From Sulfurimonas sp. SAG-AH-194-C20 (GTDB lineage Bacteria > Campylobacterota > Campylobacteria > Campylobacterales > Sulfurimonadaceae): a stretch of DNA of 59,560 nucleotides. The position numbers and the translations under genes are program-made. The stretch covers positions 1-59,560 of the forward strand of contig NZ_JAEMVD010000003.1 of assembly GCF_029215975.1 (NCBI RefSeq), in the 5' to 3' direction. Positions 35,986 through 43,698 of this stretch are shown here, one piece after another (the stretch's first letter is position 1; the number at the start of each line of letters is the position of its first letter). Under the pieces are notes generated by a model that was not told where the DNA came from, ran no database searches, and saw only the letters and a program-made list of their open reading frames with translations.

Positions 35986-36207
35986 ATGGTTAGAGTTGAG
36001 TTTTTAGGACCTATACAAAAAGAAGCATTAGAATTAGAAATCACTAACTTAAATGAATTAGCAAAGATACTTCAAGCAGATGCAGAGGTAAGTGACTGGT
36101 TAGAGTCTTGTGCTGTTGCACTCAATGATACTCTAGTAACTTCCCTAGAAGCACCACTAAAAGATGGAGATAAGATATCTCTTCTTCCTCCTGTTTGTGG
36201 TGGTTAA
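35986..36207 (+). CDS. moaD: Molybdopterin synthase sulfur-carrier subunit MoaD
   Basis: A 73-residue ubiquitin-fold protein ending in the required Gly-Gly (LLPPVCGG), which is thiocarboxylated and gives sulfur to MoaE. It starts MVRVEFLGPI and its length is typical. It is followed by moaE after 3 bases. Confidence 0.93.
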   Translation: MVRVEFLGPIQKEALELEITNLNELAKILQADAEVSDWLESCAVALNDTLVTSLEAPLKDGDKISLLPPVCGG

Positions 36208-36210
36208 GTC

Positions 36211-36648
36211 ATGCTAAGTTTGTACGATGGCTCTTTAGATGTGCCGAGTATTTTAAAAGAGTGGTATGAAGAAGAAGCGACAAGTAATTATGGTGCATAT
36301 ATCCCTTTTGTAGGAACGGTAAGAAGTGAAGATGGTATAGATGGGCTGAGTTTTGATGTGTATGAGCCTATCTTAGAGTTATGGTTTAGCTCGTGGCAAG
36401 AAAAAGCAAAAGAGAAGGGTGCAAAGATAAAAATGGCACACTCTAAAGGCGATGTACTCTTACATGAGTCTTCATATATAGCCGCAGTTTTTTCACCTAA
36501 ACGCAGAGTGGCATTAGAGTTTATTGATGAGTTTGTTGAAGATTTTAAAGCGAGTGCTCCCATTTGGAAGTATGACTTGAAAAATGGACAGCGAATATAT
36601 GCAAAAGATCGTTCTACTGCAATTAGCGGCAGTGGCTTATTAGCTTAG
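36211..36648 (+). CDS. moaE: Molybdopterin synthase catalytic subunit MoaE
   Basis: A 145-residue protein with FVGTVRSEDG, LSFDVYEP, AHSKGDVLLHESSYIAAVFSPKR and APIWKYDLKNG, the catalytic lysine region. Together with MoaD it converts cPMP into molybdopterin. Gene order moaD-moaE-moeA makes it a Moco operon. Confidence 0.95.
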   Translation: MLSLYDGSLDVPSILKEWYEEEATSNYGAYIPFVGTVRSEDGIDGLSFDVYEPILELWFSSWQEKAKEKGAKIKMAHSKGDVLLHESSYIAAVFSPKRRVALEFIDEFVEDFKASAPIWKYDLKNGQRIYAKDRSTAISGSGLLA

Positions 36649-36660
36649 AGGATTAGAGTA

Positions 36661-37872
36661 ATGGATTTATTATCGTATGAGACCAGTCAAAATATGTTGG
36701 ATTTACTTCATGTAAACTCTAGTAGATACGAGAGAGTACCTTTAAGTAGTGCACTTGGTCGTATATTAGCAGTAGATATTGTAGCTGAGTTTAATGACCC
36801 ACAGTTTCCCACAGCTTCGATGGATGGTTATGCTCTAAAACATGAGGACTTAGAAAAAGGTGTTTTAAAAGTTCTAGGTGACAACCCTGCTGGACATGAT
36901 GAAACTAGAGTTGTAAACGCAGGTGAGTGCATCAAAACTTTTACTGGTTCTATGATGCCAAATGGCACTGATACACTTATTCAGATAGAAAATGTCACTT
37001 TTGAAGATGGCAAAATTAGCATAAATGAAACTGTCTCTTTAGCAAACGCAGTACGCCCTATTGGGGAAGGCTATCGTTCAGGCGATATTCTTATAACAAA
37101 AGGAACTAAAATTGCTTTTGCAGAGATAGGTGTAATGGCAGGACTCAACCAAGTGATGGTAAAAGTGGCAATCCGCCCTCGTGTTGCAGTCATAGCAACT
37201 GGGAGTGAGATTTTAGATTTGGGTGAGAACTCTGATAATCCTGCCCGTATTAGAAGCTCAAATAACTATACTTTAGCAGCTCTTTTTGAGCAAGCAGGTG
37301 CTGAGGTTATACAACTTGGAGTGGCACCTGATGATAGAGATGAGATAATGCAGACATTTCAAACTGCACTTGAATCTGCTGATATACTAGTCAGTACAGG
37401 TGGAGTAAGTGTTGGGGATTATGACTTTGTAAAAGATATAGTGCCGCGTTTAGGTGCTGAGGTTGTTTACAAAGGTGTAGGAATCAAACCGGGTCGTCAT
37501 ATTATGGTTGCACAAAAAGAGGAAAAGTTTGTTTTAGCCCTTCCCGGCTTTGCTTACTCTTCAACTGTGACAGCAATTCTTTATGTTCTTCCTTTAGTGG
37601 CAAAGATGTTAGGTAGAGATAAGCCTTACAAAACAGTAGCGGCGAAACTCTCTAGTGACTTTAAAAAGAGAAGTCGTTTTACTGAGTTTACAGCTTGTAA
37701 TGTTGTCGTAGAAGATGGCGAATACTTTGTAAACTTTGAGGGTAAAAAAGTAGGTAGTTCAGCAATTTTGGTAAACATGCTAAGTGAGTCTGCACTAATG
37801 ATAGCAGGTGAGGAAGATAAGTTTCTTGAATCGGGCACTTATGTGAATGTGATTTTGTTAGATAACTTATAA
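36661..37872 (+). CDS. MoeA paralogue (MoeA2) lacking the PGNP loop
   Basis: A 403-residue MoeA-like protein. TASMDGYALK, FTGSMMPNGTD, STGGVSVGDYDF and KPGRHIMVAQ are kept, but the usual LPGNP substrate loop is LPGFAYSS here. It shares an operon with moaD and moaE. The altered loop suggests a different metal or substrate step, for example handling tungstate, but that is inference. The canonical copy is at 34646 on the other strand. Confidence 0.88.
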   Translation: MDLLSYETSQNMLDLLHVNSSRYERVPLSSALGRILAVDIVAEFNDPQFPTASMDGYALKHEDLEKGVLKVLGDNPAGHDETRVVNAGECIKTFTGSMMPNGTDTLIQIENVTFEDGKISINETVSLANAVRPIGEGYRSGDILITKGTKIAFAEIGVMAGLNQVMVKVAIRPRVAVIATGSEILDLGENSDNPARIRSSNNYTLAALFEQAGAEVIQLGVAPDDRDEIMQTFQTALESADILVSTGGVSVGDYDFVKDIVPRLGAEVVYKGVGIKPGRHIMVAQKEEKFVLALPGFAYSSTVTAILYVLPLVAKMLGRDKPYKTVAAKLSSDFKKRSRFTEFTACNVVVEDGEYFVNFEGKKVGSSAILVNMLSESALMIAGEEDKFLESGTYVNVILLDNL

Positions 37873-37936
37873 AATAGACTAATATTTTAATAGTTATTAC
37901 CGATATTAAACAGAGATTTAGAAATAAAGGAAATTT

Positions 37937-38197
37937 ATGAAAATTATATTAGGATTATTACTTTTAGTGAGTTTAGTGTTTAGTGCAGTAGATTTAAATA
38001 CTGCGTCGTTTGATGAACTTGTAGAACTAAAAGGCATAGGTAAGAAAAAAGCGAAGAAAATCTTGAAGTACCGAAAAAAACACTGTTTTGAGTCAGTAAA
38101 AGAGCTTAAAAAAGTGAAAGGAATTGGTAAGAAGAAAGCCAAAAAGATTATGAAAAAGAACAAGGGTAAGATAGAAGTAAGTGAGTGTGAAGATTAA
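37937..38197 (+). CDS. ComEA-like helix-hairpin-helix protein
   Basis: An 86-residue protein with a signal peptide (about residues 1-17) and two helix-hairpin-helix motifs with GIG turns (LVELKGIGKKKAKKIL and LKKVKGIGKKKAKKIM), the ComEA DNA-binding fold. The start follows AAGGAAA. It is very Lys-rich in the DNA-contacting turns and has a Cys pair. ComEA proteins bind incoming DNA in the periplasm during transformation; this is a plausible but unproven role. It lies 22 bases before the CotH gene and may be the first gene of the pel-block transcript. Confidence 0.85.
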   Translation: MKIILGLLLLVSLVFSAVDLNTASFDELVELKGIGKKKAKKILKYRKKHCFESVKELKKVKGIGKKKAKKIMKKNKGKIEVSECED

Positions 38198-38219
38198 AAT
38201 AAAATTTTAAAGAGTTAAC

Positions 38220-39926
38220 ATGAAAGCATATCTATTAAGTACATTCTTTTTCCTCCTTTTTATAGGATGCGGAAGCTTTAATGATCAATCCAATAAAGAG
38301 CCCTCTTTTCGTGGTGCCATAATTGACAGTACTTCTTGGTATCTAGACCAAAGCACCACTGTTCGAGAATCAAATGTAACCTTTTTAACACCCAATGCTT
38401 CTTTATGTGCTCCCTACACAGACACAAGTGCAGCTGTTCGGGCATGTACTTTACTTGATGTAGAAAATGATACTGACCCATATGATACATATAAACCCTC
38501 CCTCGATGTTGCTTTTACAACTTCCACATTTTTTCTCTCAAATGAAGTAAGTAATGCACTTTTATTTCAAAAAGGAAAATCAACAAGATCCACAGCTCAA
38601 AAATCCTGGAAGATTAAACTTGACTCAAAAACAAATTTATACGAGAATCAAAGAAGACTACAGTACAACAAACAGTTTTATGATATGACACGTCTACGTA
38701 ACAAACTCAGTTTTGATTTATTTATAGGGATTCCTAATTTTACAAGTTTAAAAACAGAATTTGTACAGTTAAATATAGATAATGTGGATAAAGGGCTTTT
38801 TACAAAAGTAGAGTCTTGCGATAAAGACTATTTACTCAATCGTGGTTGGAGTAAAGATGAGAATCTTTATAAAGCACAAAATTTTCTTTTCTACCTTAAA
38901 CCTGAACTAACATTAACAGACAAGGGTGTGCCAGTAGACTTAGTTGCATTTAGTTCTATCATAGAACCCCAGCGAGGTAAGAAACAGACAAAACTTATAG
39001 AAATGCTTAATGCGGTTAACAATGCTAGCATAAGTAGTGACACGGTTATTAGTAAATACTTTAACAGAGAAAATTATTTAACATGGCTAGCTCTTAATAT
39101 CTTAACTGGAAATGTAGACACAATTACTCAGAATTTCTTTTTGTTAAATCCTGTAAATTCTGATACATTTTATTTTCTTCCTTGGGATTATGATGATGCT
39201 TGGGGCTGGTATAAACAAGAGGACCAAAATATAAATCAATATGCACGATGGCATAAAAGTATTTCTCGATGGTGGGATGCACCTCTTCACAATAAATTTT
39301 TAAGAGTTAAAAAAAATAGGGATGATTTAGATTTGAAAATTGTATCTTTACGTGCAGACTATTTTACTGATGCACAAATTCAGGCGAAAGTAGATGAATA
39401 TAAGGCAGTAGCGGGAACCTTTATACTACAGTCACCAGATGTTGACAACTTGATCTATCAGGACAATAACAGTACGCTTACACAACAAAACTGGGAAGCT
39501 GAGTGTGATATACTCAAGACACGTTTACAAGAAAATATTGATGAGTATAATGCACAAAAAGGCTCACCTATGCCATTTTGGCAGGTGGCAACATATAGTG
39601 GGGGAACAACATTAACTTTGCAGTGGGATACGGCAGTAGACTTTGAAGATGATGCAATTGTATATGACATACTTATTGGAAGTGATCCTGACTTTAATGT
39701 TACCGATGTAAACCTAACAAATCAAGTACCCGGAACAGACTTAGGTTTAACTTCATTTGGAGAAGTCTCTTATACAAGTGATATAGCCCTAACAAGTGGA
39801 AATCACTACATGAAAGTTCTTGCAAAAGAATCACTAAACGCAGCTAACTATCGTTTAGCTTTTGATAGTTACAGTGATGCTAATGATAAAATTTATCATG
39901 GTGTTTTAGAGTTTCAGGTGCCATAA
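38220..39926 (+). CDS. CotH-kinase-fold lipoprotein
   Basis: A 568-residue protein with a lipoprotein signal (FLLFIGCGS; acylated Cys near residue 18). The CotH core is visible: KSWKIKLDSKTN, RLRNKLSFDLFIGI, LNIDNVDKGLFTKVESCDKDYLL, WLALNILTGNVDTITQNFFLLNP and FYFLPWDYDDAWGW (metal-binding Asp residues). The C-terminal 110 residues look like a beta-sandwich (Fn3-like) domain. CotH is known as an atypical kinase that phosphorylates spore-coat proteins in Bacillus. In a Gram-negative pel context its substrate is unknown, perhaps an outer-membrane protein. It is the first large gene of the block, 0 bases from the next gene. Confidence 0.85.
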   Translation: MKAYLLSTFFFLLFIGCGSFNDQSNKEPSFRGAIIDSTSWYLDQSTTVRESNVTFLTPNASLCAPYTDTSAAVRACTLLDVENDTDPYDTYKPSLDVAFTTSTFFLSNEVSNALLFQKGKSTRSTAQKSWKIKLDSKTNLYENQRRLQYNKQFYDMTRLRNKLSFDLFIGIPNFTSLKTEFVQLNIDNVDKGLFTKVESCDKDYLLNRGWSKDENLYKAQNFLFYLKPELTLTDKGVPVDLVAFSSIIEPQRGKKQTKLIEMLNAVNNASISSDTVISKYFNRENYLTWLALNILTGNVDTITQNFFLLNPVNSDTFYFLPWDYDDAWGWYKQEDQNINQYARWHKSISRWWDAPLHNKFLRVKKNRDDLDLKIVSLRADYFTDAQIQAKVDEYKAVAGTFILQSPDVDNLIYQDNNSTLTQQNWEAECDILKTRLQENIDEYNAQKGSPMPFWQVATYSGGTTLTLQWDTAVDFEDDAIVYDILIGSDPDFNVTDVNLTNQVPGTDLGLTSFGEVSYTSDIALTSGNHYMKVLAKESLNAANYRLAFDSYSDANDKIYHGVLEFQVP

Positions 39927-41399
39927 ATGAATGAAGGTATCAATATAAACAATAAACAAATCAAAAAGAAAAAAGAGCTCTCTAAACTTGTAGGTACCTT
40001 TTTTCGTAATGCACTACGTTCTAACCTAGACCTAACATCTTTAGCAGACACAAAAGCTGGAATATTAATCTCTATCAATGGTTTTATCTTAACTGTTAGT
40101 GTCACTGCTTCTGGTTTTGCTATTCATAATTCAATGATGAACTATGCTTTTATATCTATAATTATAACTTCACTTGGTGCTATTATCTTTGCTGTTTTGG
40201 CAGTGAAACCTCGTAGAAAAGAGAAGCTAGTTGCAAAAGAATTTGTTGATGAGTATGAATCACTCTTATACTATCAAGATATGGCAGATTTGAGTCCTGA
40301 TGAGTATAAAAAAGCTGTAAATAAAGTTATATATAAAACAGGTAAGTCTAAAAATGAGATGATAAGTCATCTACATATACTGAGTACTGAAATCAAGACA
40401 AAATACTTTTGGCTCACAAGAGCATATACTTTTTTCTCTCTTGGACTTGTTGTGAGTGCATCTTTTATTATCTATGCTTTAATGTATGTTGAAGATAGTG
40501 CATATTCTAACCTCTCAGAAGATAGTGTAATTTACAAAAAAGATAGATTTTATAATCTTTATGAACCATCGGGTGCCACTACTTTACCCGATGGAAGAGT
40601 ACTTGTAGTAGAAGATGAAGGTAATGCAAAAGTTTTTAAACTGCTAGAGATAGAAAAAGATGCACAAGTTGCAGAAATTGGAAATTTATATTTACGTAAA
40701 AAAATGAAAAAAGTTTTCAAAAAGAATGTAGAAGATCTCGAAGGATTAGCTTCAAATGGAAAATATGTATATGCAATAACCTCTCATTCTTTGAGCAAAA
40801 ATTTTAAACATAAGAAATCTAGAGAAAAGTTTATAATGTTTACATATGATGATGGTGCAATGGAAAACCTTTATTTACACAGCAGTTTTAAAAAAGAGTT
40901 GAAAAAAGCATTTCCTAAAATTTTTAAAAAAGATATATTTGATAAAGATACTATAAATATAGAAGGACTCTCTGTTGATGGAAAAAAATTAATCATCGCA
41001 TTTAGAGGACCTTTAGTTGGGGACAAGGCTCTTCTTCTCTCTTTAAAAAACCCTCAAGGGATGTTCCTTAAAAATGAAAAACCAGAGTTTGACACTCCTG
41101 TTACACTTGATTTAGATGGGCAAGGAATCCGTGGAATAACATATGACAAAGAGAAGGATTTGTATTGGATTATTGCAGGAAGTAGCAGTGAAAGGATGGG
41201 AACATTTTCTTTATGGTCATGGAGTAAAGCAAAAAATAGATTAGAGTTTATTCAAAACCAACCAGAGATAGGTTTTGGAGAAGGTATTACTGTGGTATAT
41301 GATGGAAATCAAAAATCAGCATTACTAATAGTAGAGGATAATGGTAAGAAACCAAATAAGGCTGCAAATTATATTATTATTCAAAAGGAAAGTTTATGA
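39927..41399 (+). CDS. Membrane protein: Pycsar-effector-like (DUF5706) domain fused to DUF3616-like propeller
   Basis: A 490-residue protein. Residues 1-30 are basic and cytoplasmic; residues 36-52 (LTSLADTKAGILISING) match the L..LAD.KA..LI..N core of the DUF5706/Pycsar-effector membrane family; hydrophobic segments lie near 46-63, 74-93 and 167-187. From about 205 to the end there is a beta-rich region with SGATTLPDGRVLVVEDEGN, VEDLEGLASNGKYVYAITSHS, NIEGLSVDGKKLIIAFRGP and IRGITYDKEKDLYWIIAGSS, resembling DUF3616 propellers, expected in the periplasm. I have not seen this fusion described. Domain names come from motif recall, not a search. The stop overlaps the next start. Confidence 0.65.
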   Translation: MNEGININNKQIKKKKELSKLVGTFFRNALRSNLDLTSLADTKAGILISINGFILTVSVTASGFAIHNSMMNYAFISIIITSLGAIIFAVLAVKPRRKEKLVAKEFVDEYESLLYYQDMADLSPDEYKKAVNKVIYKTGKSKNEMISHLHILSTEIKTKYFWLTRAYTFFSLGLVVSASFIIYALMYVEDSAYSNLSEDSVIYKKDRFYNLYEPSGATTLPDGRVLVVEDEGNAKVFKLLEIEKDAQVAEIGNLYLRKKMKKVFKKNVEDLEGLASNGKYVYAITSHSLSKNFKHKKSREKFIMFTYDDGAMENLYLHSSFKKELKKAFPKIFKKDIFDKDTINIEGLSVDGKKLIIAFRGPLVGDKALLLSLKNPQGMFLKNEKPEFDTPVTLDLDGQGIRGITYDKEKDLYWIIAGSSSERMGTFSLWSWSKAKNRLEFIQNQPEIGFGEGITVVYDGNQKSALLIVEDNGKKPNKAANYIIIQKESL

Positions 41400-42046
41400 A
41401 AATTTTACTACTGTTCTTTCTTCTAACTGCATCTATATTTGCAGAAAATGAGAGTTGTTATAGTGTGCAGCTAGCGAGTGCTTATAAAACACAGCAGAGC
41501 AGTGAAGAGTTGTATTCAAACAGTTATGACAACTCTTGTAAGGTAATGGACATCGGTTTAAATGTACTAGTTAGATGTGGTTGTTTTAAAAAGTATAGAG
41601 ATGCACAAAGACATCTTAAAAAGTATAAATCTAGCTATACCGATGCGTATATACTTACTACTTATGCAAGCCGTTTTGAAGTACCAACGAGTACAGCAGT
41701 AGCACTTGTTAGTATTCCTGTTATAGAGATAAGTACTGCAAAAATTCCTCAAGCTATTGCAGTTCATTCCGTTGAAATTTTAGATGATGTAATTCCAACT
41801 ATGGTACTTGATGTTTCAGATAACAAACAAGAACTAAAAGAGGGATCCAGCAAAAACAAAAGAATAAATAAGAAATCTAAAAAAGAAAAGAAAGCAAAGA
41901 AAAAGAGAAAGAAAAAAGAGAAAAAAGCCAAAAAAAAAGCTAAAAAAAAGAAATCTAAAGCTAAAAAAAGAAAACAAAAAAAGCTACAAGCACAACAGTA
42001 TCCTTATCATCGATATTTGAAAAAAATTACAAAGCAGAAAAGCTAA
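41396..42046 (+). CDS. SPOR-like module with Lys-rich linker (5' part of a frameshifted SPOR-porin gene)
   Basis: A 216-residue ORF with a signal peptide (about 1-16), then a SPOR-like region (residues 20-85: SCYSVQLASAY ... SCKVMDIG ... VRCGCFKKYRDAQRHLKKY). A Lys-dominated linker (about residues 155-205) follows. The frame ends 20 bases after a run of seven A (42020-42026). Dropping one A continues into the Porin_O_P-type barrel in the next entry. An almost identical SPOR-like module starts the PelB-like protein at 52919. I read this and the next entry as one gene, broken by a frameshift or read through by slippage. Confidence 0.7.
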   Translation: MKILLLFFLLTASIFAENESCYSVQLASAYKTQQSSEELYSNSYDNSCKVMDIGLNVLVRCGCFKKYRDAQRHLKKYKSSYTDAYILTTYASRFEVPTSTAVALVSIPVIEISTAKIPQAIAVHSVEILDDVIPTMVLDVSDNKQELKEGSSKNKRINKKSKKEKKAKKKRKKKEKKAKKKAKKKKSKAKKRKQKKLQAQQYPYHRYLKKITKQKS

Positions 42047-43139
42047 AGGAAAATATAAATATAAGTATAAATTTGGAGCACAAATTAGTTATGATGTCGC
42101 CTATGTTAATGAAGCAGATCAATCTTACATAGACAGTGATTTCCGTCGTATTAGAATTTATCATAAGGGAAGTTTTCTCCATGAAAAGTTATTTTATGAG
42201 TTAGAGTATAGTTTTACTGGTTCAAATAAATTTAAAGATATATTTGTTGGCTATAAGGGTCATGAGAAAATGATTGATGCTGATTATAGGATAAAAGCTG
42301 GAAATATTAGAATTCCATTTGGGCTTGAGCACTACACAAGTTCTAAGAATAATATGTTTATGGAAAGAGCTTTAAATGATGCATTTTCTCAGGGGCGTCA
42401 ATTAGGCTTAGAACTATTACTTAACAAAAAATTTAGCAAATATGACTCAGGAAATCTTTTTATCTCGCTATTTACAAGTTCACTTGATGAGCGAATCTCC
42501 AATGATATTATTAAGCAAGGTTACACACTAAGAGGAACTTATGCTCATAAGTGGAGAAAAAACCATCTTCTAAGTGTAGGTACAGCATATTTTTTACAAA
42601 ATGTAAATAATGATAAAGTCAAGTTTAGTGATACAGCTGAATCATACTTGATGAAAAACAAGTATATCTCTGCGTCTATATTAAAAGGACAGTCAATTGC
42701 TAAAAATAATGTAGAACTCTTATATATTTATGATAATTATTCACTACAAGGAGAGTATACGCAAGTTGGGGTTGATGCAGTTAATAAAAGTAATACAGGA
42801 AAAGTTACTACTTATGCATTTAATGGATACTATTTAGAGGGAAGTTACTTTGTGCTAGGTCAAGGAAGACGATATCGTTCAAGTGCATCTCGTATGAAAA
42901 AACCTCGGCTAAATAGAGACGGAGCAGTTGAACTTGCATTTAGATACTCGTATTTAAATTTAAATGATAAGGATGAAGATAATAATGGAGAGCAGACAGA
43001 CTATAACTTTGGAGTAAATTGGTATATTAATGATGAAATGAAACTTATGTTGAATTACATTATAGCGGAGCCAACACAAACGAAACTCTATAATGGAAGA
43101 CTACATGTCATTCAAACACGAATGCTTTTTGCATTTTAA
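42021..43139 (+). CDS. Porin_O_P-like outer-membrane barrel (3' part of the frameshifted gene)
   Basis: A frame open from 42021 with its first ATG at 42270; the region before that ATG is plainly coding (FGAQISYDVAYVN, FRRIRIYHKGSF, FYELEYSFTGSN). Then IRIPFGLEHYTSSKNNMFMERAL matches phosphate-selective porin O/P. It ends in MLFAF, a C-terminal Phe as in barrels. It lacks its own signal peptide, so it would need the upstream SPOR part to be exported. A role in Pel export is possible; PelB at 52919 carries a separate barrel. Confidence 0.72.
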   Translation, partial: KKLQSRKAKGKYKYKYKFGAQISYDVAYVNEADQSYIDSDFRRIRIYHKGSFLHEKLFYELEYSFTGSNKFKDIFVGYKGHEKMIDADYRIKAGNIRIPFGLEHYTSSKNNMFMERALNDAFSQGRQLGLELLLNKKFSKYDSGNLFISLFTSSLDERISNDIIKQGYTLRGTYAHKWRKNHLLSVGTAYFLQNVNNDKVKFSDTAESYLMKNKYISASILKGQSIAKNNVELLYIYDNYSLQGEYTQVGVDAVNKSNTGKVTTYAFNGYYLEGSYFVLGQGRRYRSSASRMKKPRLNRDGAVELAFRYSYLNLNDKDEDNNGEQTDYNFGVNWYINDEMKLMLNYIIAEPTQTKLYNGRLHVIQTRMLFAF

Positions 43140-43172
43140 GAGTGTCAAATTAAATATTTAAAAGGATTACAG

Positions 43173-43691
43173 ATGAGTAAAATGAGATTTATATTTTTAG
43201 GAGTGCTTGTGCTATTAATAGCAGGATGTTCAACTTCTTCTTTGGTTGTTACACAAGAGGGTATGCCTGTGGTATATGAAGATGATGGGGATAAGCAGAT
43301 AAAAAACGATATCTCTATTTCACTTTTTAGACTTCATAATTATACGGATACACCAAGAGCAGGAATGCGTGCTTCAAATATCATCGAAGGTATCTTGTAT
43401 GCAAAAGGTTATAAGGTGAAAAGTCATCTAAAAGAGAAGATGTCAACACTAAAAAAGGCAAAAAAAGCTGCAAAAGAAGATGGTTCTAAGTACTTTATGT
43501 TTGGAGGAGTGAGTGAGTGGCGCTACAAGACAGGTATTGATGGCGAGCCGGCTGTAAGTTTGCAGCTTAGTCTTTACAAAACAAAGAATGCTAAGTTAGT
43601 TTGGAGTGCAACAGCAGCAGATAGCGACTGGGGTAATGCTTCAATCGGAACAACAGCACAAGATCTCATTGAAGAGATGATGGAAGAGTAG
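43173..43691 (+). CDS. pelC: PelC-like outer-membrane lipoprotein
   Basis: A 172-residue lipoprotein (LLIAGCSTSS, acylated Cys near residue 19), the same length as P. aeruginosa PelC. NIIEGILYAKGYKV, KYFMFGGVSEWRYKTG and VWSATAADSDWGNASIGTTAQDLIEEM match the PelC core. PelC forms a ring at the inner leaflet of the outer membrane around the polymer exit. It precedes pelD directly. Confidence 0.85.
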   Translation: MSKMRFIFLGVLVLLIAGCSTSSLVVTQEGMPVVYEDDGDKQIKNDISISLFRLHNYTDTPRAGMRASNIIEGILYAKGYKVKSHLKEKMSTLKKAKKAAKEDGSKYFMFGGVSEWRYKTGIDGEPAVSLQLSLYKTKNAKLVWSATAADSDWGNASIGTTAQDLIEEMMEE

Positions 43692-43698
43692 GAAAAAA

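Noticed and set aside
42270..43139. Stand-alone cytoplasmic-start porin gene beginning at 42270
   Set aside because: Coding signal continues 83 codons upstream in the same frame and the product would lack a signal peptide; it is the rest of the frameshifted SPOR-porin gene.
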